Shown here one piece after another: positions 1 to 10,162 of a stretch of DNA of 64,000 nt. A program made the translations under genes and the position numbers. The stretch spans positions 3,100,001-3,164,000 of the forward strand of contig NC_037312.1 of assembly GCF_000143535.2 (NCBI RefSeq), given 5' to 3'. Below the pieces are notes generated by a model, which was given only the letters and a program-made list of their open reading frames with translations, was not told where the DNA came from and did not search any database. This DNA comes from Botrytis cinerea B05.10 (lineage: Eukaryota > Ascomycota > Leotiomycetes > Helotiales > Sclerotiniaceae). Numbering within the stretch: the first letter of the stretch is position 1; each line of letters opens with the position of its first letter.

Positions 1-470
1 TTGAATCCAATTGAGATATAACGATTGTGTTATAGAATCGGATGTAAAAAGAAGATGAACTTCTGTAATGAAAAACTTCTTGTGTAGAGGGCGGCAAAGG
101 TAGTACGGCTTGGTGTTGATCTGCAGATTTAAGCTGCTGTACAAAAAAGCTCAACATCTTTTGATTATTAGCCTCTTAACAAACAGAGATATCATCAATT
201 GACTAATTAAGAAGGATGAATTACCGTATCAAGCGTTACCAGCGAATATATTTCATTTAATTTCTTTCACGAGAATCTTGGTACCACACTCACGTTTATC
301 ATAACCGTACCAAAAATTTCCTATCTATTGAATCGGCTTGAATTTGTATCGAGACTATCCCTGGGCTCAGGACACCTTTGGAACTAACATGACGAAATTG
401 AAGCTCAATAATTTTCAGGTCTATAAAATCCGTCACTGGCACCTGGTTGGTAGCGACAGTCTTCTCGAGA
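1..470. other. intergenic, left edge
   Basis: No convincing coding stretch, RNA gene or repeat is visible. The sequence is A/T-rich and lies downstream of the minus-strand gene that ends at 471, so it probably contains that gene's 3' UTR and terminator, but no sharp signal can be pointed to. Confidence 0.4.
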
Positions 471-1712
471 CTAGAAAGCCCCTCTTATTCTTTTCTGCTC
501 CTCCAAGAATTCGGGATGAGTAGGCATAGCTTTCAGAGCTTCCTCAATTACTTCGGTTGCACGTGATACTTCTGCCAATCGACAGCCGACGGCTTCTCGA
601 TATCTAAACTCTGCCAACTTATGCTGAAGTGGTGCCCAGACCTTGAGACTGCAATGATTGCTCATATTGAAGGGGTCGTCAACTATACGGGATAGAACAC
701 GGAATAGAGCTTTTCGTTGTTGTAATCCGGCCATCTGCATCGCGTTGATGATGTATTGAAGACGATCCGATGAGAGATCAAAATACATGTTCATAAGTTG
801 ATGTATGAAGTCCGGCTCATGGGTTTCATGCAGTGTTTTTCTTTTGCTCATTGTCAATATTCGTCGAATATTCATTAAAGCTTGACACCAGATTTGATTT
901 GCATTTTCAACCCCTCCTCGAGCGAAAAGTTCCTTTCCTCTTGCTTCCATACTCTGTAAACCATGTATAGTTCTCTCGGAATTTAGTTGCGGGGCCCAGG
1001 TAATTCCTGATATAACAGAGTACTTCAAATCATCTGATATATTTCCTTTCAATTGGAACCCCGTGAAACCTTTGAATGCAGAACGATAAGGTGCAATGAG
1101 CGTCTCTTGTGACTTCTCGGGCAATAATGATGACTCAGAAGTGTCACCATCGTAAGCTTCGAGAATTGTAACAATATGAGCTGCTGACGTTTCATCACAA
1201 TAGGGGAGTGTTCCTATTGCACTGACGACCAGAGCTGCACATAATAGTGGAAGATGTCGATGAAGCAGCATGAATTTGTATGGCTCATCGGGTAAAACTC
1301 CTGGGGTCTTGATTGGTTCACCCAGTTCATGAGTCATTACGCAAGCCTTCTGGAAGTCATTTGCTTGCTGCTCGGTTTTGATTCTGACCATTGGAATGTA
1401 TTTTGAGAAGAAACAAATCCTTGGTTCGTCCAATCTTATGACACCAGTGACCATAACAAAAAGGTTAGTTTGTCTCATGATAACCGTCGCCTCATGATTG
1501 ATCTTTCGACAAGTCCGAAGTATTTGAGGGTAGATATCATGTTGGAGCTTAGTGATTCGTATGGGGACAAGGGTACAGCCATTGTCTCTCAAATCCTCTG
1601 GTGGGTCTTCAACTGTACATAAAAGTATCTTGTAGATATTTTGACGAGCATTAAGCGGGAGACTGAGGAAAGGAGAAGGAGTTGAGACTGGTGAGGGGGC
1701 TATTTGGTCCAT
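471..1712 (-). CDS. F-box/2EXR-like hypothetical protein, 413 aa
   Basis: Single uninterrupted frame from an ATG at 1712. The N terminus, after a short Pro/Ser-rich leader, carries LSLPLNARQNIYKILL (about residues 17-32), followed near residue 65 by ILRTCRKINHEATVIM. This pair resembles the start of fungal F-box-like/2EXR proteins: a hydrophobic LP..R..IY.ILL helix, then L..CR.I..EA. The rest (about 80-413) shows no domain I recognise, no signal peptide and no membrane helix. Proteins of this type are abundant in Pezizomycotina and mostly uncharacterised. A link to SCF ubiquitin ligases would be inference, because the F-box is divergent. The gene is divergent from the coiled-coil gene at 3394, with 1.7 kb between them. 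Confidence 0.8.
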   Translation of the reverse strand: MDQIAPSPVSTPSPFLSLPLNARQNIYKILLCTVEDPPEDLRDNGCTLVPIRITKLQHDIYPQILRTCRKINHEATVIMRQTNLFVMVTGVIRLDEPRICFFSKYIPMVRIKTEQQANDFQKACVMTHELGEPIKTPGVLPDEPYKFMLLHRHLPLLCAALVVSAIGTLPYCDETSAAHIVTILEAYDGDTSESSLLPEKSQETLIAPYRSAFKGFTGFQLKGNISDDLKYSVISGITWAPQLNSERTIHGLQSMEARGKELFARGGVENANQIWCQALMNIRRILTMSKRKTLHETHEPDFIHQLMNMYFDLSSDRLQYIINAMQMAGLQQRKALFRVLSRIVDDPFNMSNHCSLKVWAPLQHKLAEFRYREAVGCRLAEVSRATEVIEEALKAMPTHPEFLEEQKRIRGAF

Positions 1713-3393
1713 GATGGTTGCTCAATTCTTCACCTGAGGGAGATAAAATGAATGTAGGAAGTATTTGGATGAAGAGCAAACAATAAAAGAGTCCATTGTG
1801 TTGGAGAGACTCCAAAGTACGATTTTGCATGGAATCTGATTTGAACCACGATTGTGTAAAGAAACATGCGAGCTGGTGGAGTACGATAGTTCTAGGTCTA
1901 TTACATAATCGTAATGTTTTCCTATCCCCAATTTTTTGACAGCTTATCGAAGTTATCGTGAAGAATTCGATTGGAGCCGGTGAACTGCAATTCTTCGATT
2001 GCTTCAAGATACCAACTCTGCCATAAAATGGAAAACTTCCATGATCACTTTGGTTTCGCACCTCTTCTCCAGCACTAGACAGCATTGTGCTCTTCCTTCT
2101 TCGCATCGAATCCGTATCGTCTTGATACATTGTAACGATGAGAGGCTTTGAAACACGACAGCAACAACACAGGAGGAATCAATACGTACTCGCCCATCCA
2201 CCTACCCACCTTTCCGATGATCGTCTCAAGTTCTATAGGACCGTTGGAATTTGAATTTCCCAATTGTCATTACTAGCATCCCCTTATATGATGTGGTAAA
2301 CATGTCCCTCTTCCTAGCCTCGATTGGTCTTCCCGTTCCATTCGACCCAATCCCTTCCCTCATTTGACCTCATTCGACCTTGGTGCCCCGTCTCGACGTG
2401 TCTCTGAACATGCATCTTCGATGTTGCAGGAATGAATCTATGGGATTTGGGCAGACGTCATCCAACGAAGGGAGTAGAGCGCATCTCGTCATCGGATTAC
2501 AAGACATCCCTGGGTCGACGTTTCAAAAGGGTAAAAAATGAGAAATGAGAGCGTTTTATGTTTTGCAAAAGGTGTTTGTCTCAATCATCGCACGCACTGA
2601 CAATGGATGTTTGGACGTGAAGCCTTGGCAGACGGATGCTTTAAAAATAACCTTACACCGCCAGCTGTACGATATAAGCCTAGTAGGCGGTTATCGATCG
2701 CCCTAGAAAAGCACGGGGTTGGAAAACCTGCACGTCAAACTGCATGTCATCAATCGTACTGTGAACATTGTCGTCGATGTCGCCAATGTCGTCGACGAGC
2801 TTCCAAGTTTTCATAGTGAAAATCTTGAATGATGTCTAGGATTTACATCCACGACCCAATCATCACTCGCCCATGCGTCGCATCGCTCGTCGTCGCATGG
2901 GGCTTCCTTACATTTGAACCTTACCCCGCCAAATTGTCTTGAGTGATTTCACACCAAACTTTCAAACGTTGAACGTATCATGACAGTGACAGATTTCGAT
3001 GTCACCTACAAAAGAAATCAGGTTTGGATCTTCCATTTAACTACTGCACATCACGGCCGTCATGTATTTTGACAGCTTTCATCTTCTTTTTTCGTACTTG
3101 TCAAAATCGTTATTTCGTTGGGGTTCACGGTGATTGCGCGCAGGAAACTCTCATCCGACTTTCTAAGGTGCTGGAAACCATTGAAAGGTATAATTTGATT
3201 TACTTACAAACAGCTTGATGCTACAACAACTAATGCATAATACGACACGAGACGATTTGATGTGATCGTTACAAGACTCTCGCAAGCAAAGTATACGAGC
3301 AAGTTCCTCAAATATCCGGAACTCGTGTGGAGGTAGCTAACAACTGGAGCTTGAACAGAAAACTGCTGATACAATAACGATACCAATAATATC
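1713..3393. other. divergent intergenic region
   Basis: Spacer between two divergently transcribed genes and presumably holding both promoters. Short open frames overlap on both strands here (for example 1651-2130 minus and 2607-2816 plus) but none looks protein-like. Repeats of CATCGTCG type occur near 2770-2900. No TATA box or operator can be assigned with confidence. Confidence 0.5.
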
Positions 3394-6300
3394 ATGGCAA
3401 CTTGGGGAGCCTACTTTTCCTCCTACGTCAAGAAGAATCCTGGGGTAACGACCGCAGAAAAGGAGATTGAACCAACAATTACACCCATCGTACCACTAAA
3501 CACCAATACTGATGTCAAAACTATCGAGCCTTTACTTGGGGAGGAGGATGGTCCAGCAGCAAACCCAAGCGAAGATGTGAAGAAACGTTTCGATGAAAAG
3601 TTGGGGAGTGTGGGGAATCTTGGGATGGGTACAGCTTCAATAACAAGAATGCCGACGTTAAAATCCAATAGTAGAGGTGCAAGGATGGCAAAGATGTTTG
3701 GGTACGGTACGCCCAAGGAAGAGAAGGTCGAAGAGATAATTTTGGAAGATAAAGGAGAGGTGGTTTCTCCTGTGGAAGAGGTGAAAGAGATAAAGATTCA
3801 AGTAACACCTGAAATGAGCAAGATTGAAAAGTTGATAACGGAGAGGAAAGCTGCTGCAATCGAGTCAAGATCTGCTTCCCCGGAAAATACTCAGCCAATC
3901 GAGTCGAGATCTACTTCCCCGGAAAATACTCAACCAATCGAGTCGAGGTCTACTTCCCCGGAAGATACTCAACCAGTCCAGTCGCCCCAACCTGAGCAGC
4001 CTGTCAAACCTCGTGAATCTTCTCAGCCTACGAATTCTTTGCGATCTTTTCAACTTAAGCAGCAATCGGTGCCTACATTGTCATTGCAAACACTGCAGCC
4101 AACTGAATCTGTTTCATCGGCCGATTCAGATTCTTCCCGAAACTCGACAACTGAGACAATCAATTCCATCAGTCCAAACACACCTATTTCAACACGGTCA
4201 TCGTTCAAAGGGGCAAGGTCCTCGACAAAACGGGCTTCCACCCGGGGTAAGACTAAGGCTTCAATCTCTGCATTGGATGATCTCATGGCTGGTTTTGGTG
4301 AGGAATTCATGTCCAATCCATCTACTCCAAAACCTGTCGATAATGAGAAAGGGGTTGAAAAGCCAGCGTTGGGGAAGCCAAGGAATCAACGGAAGCCGAA
4401 GGCTTCAATTTCAGCACTGGATAATATCATGGCCGGATTGAATTCAATGGAGCCTGCGACCGAAACTCCAACTACACGAAAATCGACAGAAGTGCGGAAA
4501 AGCGAGATTAGAATTTCTGGAATATCGACAACTAGTAAAGAGCTGGAGCCAATTATGGAGCCAATTCCGGAGCCAATTCCGGAGCCAATTCCGATAGTTC
4601 TTGCTCCGGCTCCTGAAGCTTCCAAAGCGGTATCCGAACTGCCAAAGACGACATCACAGCCTAACGGGCTAGCAAAAAGGAAATCGAAAGCAGTTACAAG
4701 ATTCCCAGTAGTAGTATCCGAAGTCAGCAAACCCATTCCAAATATCCCAGCACCTATAGTAACAACAAGACCAATTTCTTCTCTCCTCAAAGATCAACTT
4801 AGTCCTATTCCCCCCAAAACCCAGACAGTTACCACGATTCCACGCTCACCCATGATAAATGGTCAGCTAAGTCCCATTCCACCGCAATTTCGCCTTCGTC
4901 CCAAACGTTCCTTTCAAGACATGGTAAAACTTGCTACTTCGCCTCGATTTGCACAAGTTGCCGAACAGGCTATTGAAGCTGAAGCCGAGAGAAAATTGCT
5001 TCAATATGAAAGACAAGCTGAACAAATGTTACTCGAGAGAGAAGAAATGGAAGAGGAAAGAATGAGTATGGAAGAAAATTTGAGAAGAATGCAAGAAGAA
5101 GATGAGAGGATCGCTAAAGAGGCAAAAGAAATGCAGGCTTTCTATGAGGAACAGGAAAGGATACGAATTGAGACTGAAGCTGAAGAAGAGAGGTTAAGGA
5201 AGGAAAGGGAAGAAGTTGAGAGACAAGCGAGAATTAAGAGGGAGAAAAGAGAAGCTGAAGAGAGGGAAGCTCGAGAGGAGGCAGAGAGGTTAACAGCACA
5301 GATAAGAGCCTTTGAGAGAGAGCAGGAGAGGCTAGCTGAGGAGGCAGCTAGAAAAATGAAGGAGGAGGAAAGATTAGCGGAAATTGCGAGGAAAGAGGCA
5401 GCTAAGAAATTTGAAGAAGAAGAGAGACTTGCCGCGATTGAAAGACAGGCTCAAAAGGAGAGGTTAGAGGAGGAGGAAAGAATTGCAGCGATCAAGAGAA
5501 AGGCCGAGAGGGAGAGATTAGAAGAAGAACAACGTTTAGCTGCCGAGGAAGCAGCAAGAAGATATGAAGAGGAAGAGAGACTAGCAGAAATCGAACGGCA
5601 ATTGGAAGAAGAGCGACTAGAAGAAGAAGAACGACTAGCTTACGAAGAACAACTTCGCGAAGAAGAGTTTGAAGAGCGTCAACGAGAAGAAGAGGAAAGA
5701 ATCTATGCCGAAGAAGCCCGTCAACGCGATGAAAGAAGAGATCGAGAAGCAAGAGAGAGAAATGAAAGAATGGAGGCCCAAATGAGAGAAGAAGAACGAT
5801 TGAGGGCTGAAAGAGATGAACAGGAACGATTACAAATGGAAGAGGAAGAAGAGGAAAGAAGGGCTTACGAAGAACGAGTGGAGAGACAAAGACAAAGAGA
5901 TGAGAGAGAAATGGAGATGAATAGGAGAAGAGAAGAACAGGAACGTGTCGCCGAACAGCAACGATATGATGCACAAATAGAAATGGAAAGAATGGATATG
6001 ATCGAGCGGGAAGAAAGAGAGATGATGAGAATGCAACAGGAAAGACAAGAAGCGCAAATGGATATGGAAAGAGAAGAAGCGATTAGATTACAGAGACAAC
6101 AACAAGCGGATGAGTTTTTGGGAGAAGATGATGAGGATGAAGATAGACCTTTGACGAGAGAAGAGGAGATGGCGAAGGCAGAAGAGAAAATTAGAATGGC
6201 GTTTGCAGGGATGGCGGCGGAGAGATCTGGAATGCCAATGTCAATGCCGGTGGTGAAGAGGGAAGAGGCATCACAGTTTATGCAGCCGCCAAGACAATTG

Positions 6301-6417
6301 GGACCGAGACCTTCGATTAAGGGAGGTCTGCCCGGAGGACCAAGAGGTATGGGATTACCTAGTGGACCGAGAAGCGGTGTTGGATTGCCTTCTGGACCAA
6401 GAATGAGGAAGGTATGA
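3394..6417 (+). CDS. large charged coiled-coil protein, 1007 aa
   Basis: One 3-kb exon starting at ATG 3394. Residues 1-500 look disordered and rich in S, T, P and E. They include three tandem copies of a 13-residue IESRSxSPENTQP-type unit (about 154-194), a PIPEPIPEPIP tract (about 390-400), two copies of a KASISALDxxMAG motif (about 286 and 334) and two QLSPIPP motifs. Residues of about 515-909 form an almost continuous E/R/Q/K-rich helix with many EERL and REE runs, predicting a long coiled coil or single alpha-helix. The tail (about 960-1007) is Gly/Pro/Arg-rich with repeated LPSGPR. There is no signal peptide or membrane segment. The layout suits a cytoskeletal or scaffold protein, but I recognise no family; function is unknown. 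Confidence 0.85.
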   Translation: MATWGAYFSSYVKKNPGVTTAEKEIEPTITPIVPLNTNTDVKTIEPLLGEEDGPAANPSEDVKKRFDEKLGSVGNLGMGTASITRMPTLKSNSRGARMAKMFGYGTPKEEKVEEIILEDKGEVVSPVEEVKEIKIQVTPEMSKIEKLITERKAAAIESRSASPENTQPIESRSTSPENTQPIESRSTSPEDTQPVQSPQPEQPVKPRESSQPTNSLRSFQLKQQSVPTLSLQTLQPTESVSSADSDSSRNSTTETINSISPNTPISTRSSFKGARSSTKRASTRGKTKASISALDDLMAGFGEEFMSNPSTPKPVDNEKGVEKPALGKPRNQRKPKASISALDNIMAGLNSMEPATETPTTRKSTEVRKSEIRISGISTTSKELEPIMEPIPEPIPEPIPIVLAPAPEASKAVSELPKTTSQPNGLAKRKSKAVTRFPVVVSEVSKPIPNIPAPIVTTRPISSLLKDQLSPIPPKTQTVTTIPRSPMINGQLSPIPPQFRLRPKRSFQDMVKLATSPRFAQVAEQAIEAEAERKLLQYERQAEQMLLEREEMEEERMSMEENLRRMQEEDERIAKEAKEMQAFYEEQERIRIETEAEEERLRKEREEVERQARIKREKREAEEREAREEAERLTAQIRAFEREQERLAEEAARKMKEEERLAEIARKEAAKKFEEEERLAAIERQAQKERLEEEERIAAIKRKAERERLEEEQRLAAEEAARRYEEEERLAEIERQLEEERLEEEERLAYEEQLREEEFEERQREEEERIYAEEARQRDERRDREARERNERMEAQMREEERLRAERDEQERLQMEEEEEERRAYEERVERQRQRDEREMEMNRRREEQERVAEQQRYDAQIEMERMDMIEREEREMMRMQQERQEAQMDMEREEAIRLQRQQQADEFLGEDDEDEDRPLTREEEMAKAEEKIRMAFAGMAAERSGMPMSMPVVKREEASQFMQPPRQLGPRPSIKGGLPGGPRGMGLPSGPRSGVGLPSGPRMRKV

Positions 6418-7517
6418 GAGATTTGAATGCGTTGGATAGCTGAATGAGTGGATGAATGGATGAATGGATGAAACTGGGTTTTTGTGAGAAGGGAATAAGG
6501 AGTTATTGTTTTAGTCTTATCTACTTGCGTATACCACCACTGCTCATGATGAATATATCTACTTTTTTTTATAAAACAAAACTTCTATTATGTGGAATTA
6601 AAACTCGGGATTGAAAACACAGTCATTCCCCTGTCTTCACTCAATTACAATCTATAAATCTAGAAACTCCTGGTATCAAAACACATACTGCAAGAAGACG
6701 CTGCATAAAATTGTAAGCAAGGTCATGTAGTAGTCAGTTTGACGGGTTTAGTGCAAGGTGTTGGGTGTTGGGTGTCAGGTGAACTGATAGGTATTAAGAT
6801 CGTATGAGGTATACAGAAAAGCAAGTATCGGATGAGGCTAAAAGTATCAAAGATATATATGGCTGATCCGTCAAGGATAGAGTCGAACTTACTTTCATGA
6901 CCAAAATTCGGTGGCATCTCGAGGGAGGAGGGTGATGGAAAACTCGCAAGAGCAAGGTGGCGGGAATGACTCTTCTTGATAATTATTATGTAGGTAACGT
7001 GTTTATATTAAGCGAGGGGATATACATGTCGATTTCGATTGCTTCTTTATACTGGAGAGGTATGCCTGGGCTATGATGAATGTAATGTTGAGTGTCGTTG
7101 TTGGTTTTGTTGGGCACATGGCTTTTGTCCTGCTCAAGATTGTGGTTTCGTTCAAACAGGATCAGGAACTTGGGAGAGAAAAATCATTCGAGTATTTAAA
7201 TTCTATATTGGAATTGCAATACTAACAGATAATGATACTATGTTCCGCTTCACAACAGTCCCTCCTTCAACAATTAATATTTTTGAGATTTATATTCCGT
7301 GAAATCCACCCTCTTATATTCAACCCATATCATCCAATATATGGACGAGTTCGTCTTCTGTCATGCTTGTGTTCATTTCCAAATACGCCATATATCCAAT
7401 ACCCTCTCCATTATCTCCGCAAGTTCCGAAAACTCCTTGACCCCTATTGTGACATGAAAACTTTCGATATTAACATTCTTCGCACACGGCGATATATTCC
7501 TCCTCAACCCTTCTCCA
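6418..7517. other. convergent intergenic region
   Basis: Lies between the 3' ends of the coiled-coil gene (+) and the 179-aa gene (-). It should contain both 3' UTRs. A TGAATGGATGAATGGATGAA-like tetranucleotide run follows the stop at 6417. No further gene is supported. Confidence 0.5.
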
Positions 7518-8057
7518 TTACACCTCCTCAAGTTTCATTGGCACCTTTCCAATCTGCTCCGCAATCTTCTTCACCTCCGCTTCCTCCGTCTTGTCAATCA
7601 CCCGCTTGATATCAATCTCCTTACCCGTCCTCCCCTCCTTACTCTCCCCCTGCATCTGTTCACTCCTCCTCTGTCTCATCTTCTCCCTCTCGATCTTATC
7701 CTCCCACGGATTCTTCTCTCCAAAGTCCTTCACATACGGATTCTGTCCGCTATAACCCATGACAATCGCGCGCTTCACATCCGGCAGATTGAACAGCGAT
7801 TCCCACGCGTCCCGCACCAATTTGTATTCGTGCAAATCGTAGTCCTTGATGCATTCTTTTCCCTCGGGCGTCCAGAAGATGATGCGCAGGGTTCCTGGGT
7901 TGTGGAACTTGCGCACTTCGCCGGTCCAGGAGGTCTTGAGCGTTTCCTTCAGAGAGGTAAAACATGACCCGATGTAGGTCTGTTGCATTTCGGGATTGGA
8001 ATCGAAGAAGATGATTGGGCTTCCGAAATTGAGATTGGGAACTTGGGAGTTGGCCAT
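7518..8057 (-). CDS. conserved-looking hypothetical protein, 179 aa
   Basis: Intronless frame from ATG 8057 to a stop at 7518. Residues 1-115 look globular: a mixed segment with GTLRIIFWTPEGKECIKDYD (about 54-73) and a helix ending VKRAIVMGYSGQNPYV. Residues 115-179 are very charged and helical, with EDKIEREKMRQRRSEQ, and end in a second amphipathic stretch before LEEV. No signal peptide, membrane helix or catalytic motif is visible. It is cytosolic or nuclear by default. I do not recognise the family. Codon usage and the globular first half argue that it is real rather than a chance frame. Confidence 0.7.
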   Translation of the reverse strand: MANSQVPNLNFGSPIIFFDSNPEMQQTYIGSCFTSLKETLKTSWTGEVRKFHNPGTLRIIFWTPEGKECIKDYDLHEYKLVRDAWESLFNLPDVKRAIVMGYSGQNPYVKDFGEKNPWEDKIEREKMRQRRSEQMQGESKEGRTGKEIDIKRVIDKTEEAEVKKIAEQIGKVPMKLEEV

Positions 8058-8333
8058 TTTTGCCTTGGGTTTTGCGTGCGGAGGCTGCGGTTTGGGTATG
8101 GTTGATGTTTGGGGGGAGATGGTGGTGAGTGAGGGATAAAGTTGATTGTATGTGAGGTTTTGCGGAAGGAAATGAGCGCATTAAATTGTGGCTATGTGGC
8201 TATGTAGGTATGCATGTATGTAAGCCGAGGCCCTTGTATGAATAGTGTGAGGCTAGAAAAAGATATGGTGGAGTTTTGTGGTCGAGATAAGTCCGACTTT
8301 TAGCCGTGCAGAGTAACACAAGAGGGCATCTTT

Positions 8334-8350
8334 CAGACGTGCAACAAAAG
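8334..8350 (+). repeat. solitary copy of the TGCAACA repeat box
   Basis: Reads CAGACGTGCAACAAAAG and matches the YAGAYRTGCAACAA box of the satellite that starts 1.8 kb downstream, in the same orientation. A CATGGTCACATG segment follows 20 bp later, comparable to the CACATGGA part of the satellite unit. It is probably a detached or decayed unit. Confidence 0.55.
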
Positions 8351-10162
8351 ATTGAGCTGATCCATGGTCACATGTTGTAGGTGTGGTTGGTTGGACTACC
8401 ACGGGAGAGAATGTGCATCCGACACTCCGAATTTTCCGGTCTTGGGAGATCCCTATTCATTATTTATGCATTTCTCGGACATGGAGTTCTGGTGATGGGC
8501 TTTGGTCATGCAGTTGCGTCGTTAGCCATGCTTCATGTGGTGTGTGGTGATGTTCATGTAATTGTCAAAGTTTCTATTTTTGCTGCAGCAGTCTGACGGG
8601 AAAGTCTTATTTTGATAATTGTTTCGTCACTTTGATGATTAGTCAATTCGTCTAATGCGGACAGGCGAAATGCAGCAGAGGGGTTTTTCCTTACATATCC
8701 GAGAGCAGTAAAAGTCTCTATCTGTTCGGTAATGATGCGGACTTTGGTTGAAGCTTTCCCCCTTGATTGCATTGTTGATAGAGTGAAAATTAATCTCATA
8801 TCCTTAGTTCGGGAGTGAAGATAATTTTTGAAAAGGAAGGGAAAGAAAAGGAATTTAGGGATCCTGAGTGGGTGATTCATTCTGACGGCTTTCTGTTGCA
8901 ATCCAGTCCGTTTTCTTATCGGTCGGTCAAATGGTACCCTTTCTGCTCTCCGTGTATATCTGCTTTTCTCGTCATTTCCGGCCAGAGAGTGATGTCTCAG
9001 ATGCCTCTGCGTGCCTACGTATGTGAAAAGTTTCATTGTATCAGCAAAGGACTTCCCTGCTGTATGAGTGAGAAGATCGATACACTGGATACTGAGTATC
9101 GCGACTTCTCAATACCTTTATCTTTCTACTGTTGTCTACGTCTGATTGTTTTGACTCACAACTCCCGTGATTATTCTTACATTCGAGTATCTTGTTTTTA
9201 GAATGGGTCAGATTGAAGTTCGGGTGAAAGTTCAACTCGCCTCCTCATTCGGTCATTCTTTTTGCCTTCGGCATAAAGCTCTGGTCTCCCATACCTAGCT
9301 TACCAGCGCGCAACTCTTCCACAAAATCGTTTCATACCGTACCGCACAGCTCATGGTCAATCGCATAGCCAATCCACATTTGAAGCATGCCTAGTAAGTA
9401 TGTTCGATAGTCTCGAGTTACCGCGCAGGAAATCATATCCACATGTTTGGTCCAGGGAAACGTGCAGAGATATATGATAGTAAAGATGTTGTCACATATT
9501 TTGGGATTGATATATATGAAAACGCGGAGAAAAATTGGTGGTTATAATCCGGGTAGCTGGATGCGATGAATACTTTAAAGGAAAAATCACTCCATAATAT
9601 GAGTCTCGGCCAACGTGAAAGGATATTTCTCAATCAAGATCAAGTAGAGAATATTCAAGCGACAGGTAAAGGTATCTCTTGCCGGCGCTGTGCATTTTAA
9701 CTCTCCAAATTACGAGTTTCAGTGAAATCCAAGAAACCCATTAGATCCTAACCCGCGTATGAACATTCATCGATCGAAACTGATCATAAACTTCAAGTCA
9801 GGTCGGAGAAGTTAAAAATCTTTCATTTCTCTTATCAATCAGAGTGTAACGTCCATCGAAAGAAGAAATTCTTAATCTTAAAACCGTAATTGTGTATACC
9901 TATTCACATACTATTACAAAGGGAGATTCGTCGCGTACGGGAAGTTGTAGACGAATAAACAGTTGTGGTTATTAATTGGTAAAATAGACCACCTCATGGA
10001 GATATCGAAGGAGGTCTATCTTCAATAATAAAATAATCCCAAGGTATCAATGAAGATTAGAAAATCACAATGATCAATAGCCATCTCTCCCTTACCCTTA
10101 TGCAATCGCCTAGATTTAAAAAATAATATATTCAGCACTGCATCACGCAAGTGTCCGTCCTT

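Noticed and set aside
4013..4441. 142-codon frame and several antisense frames within the coiled-coil gene
   Set aside because: Shadows of a biased coding sequence; no independent motif or start context.
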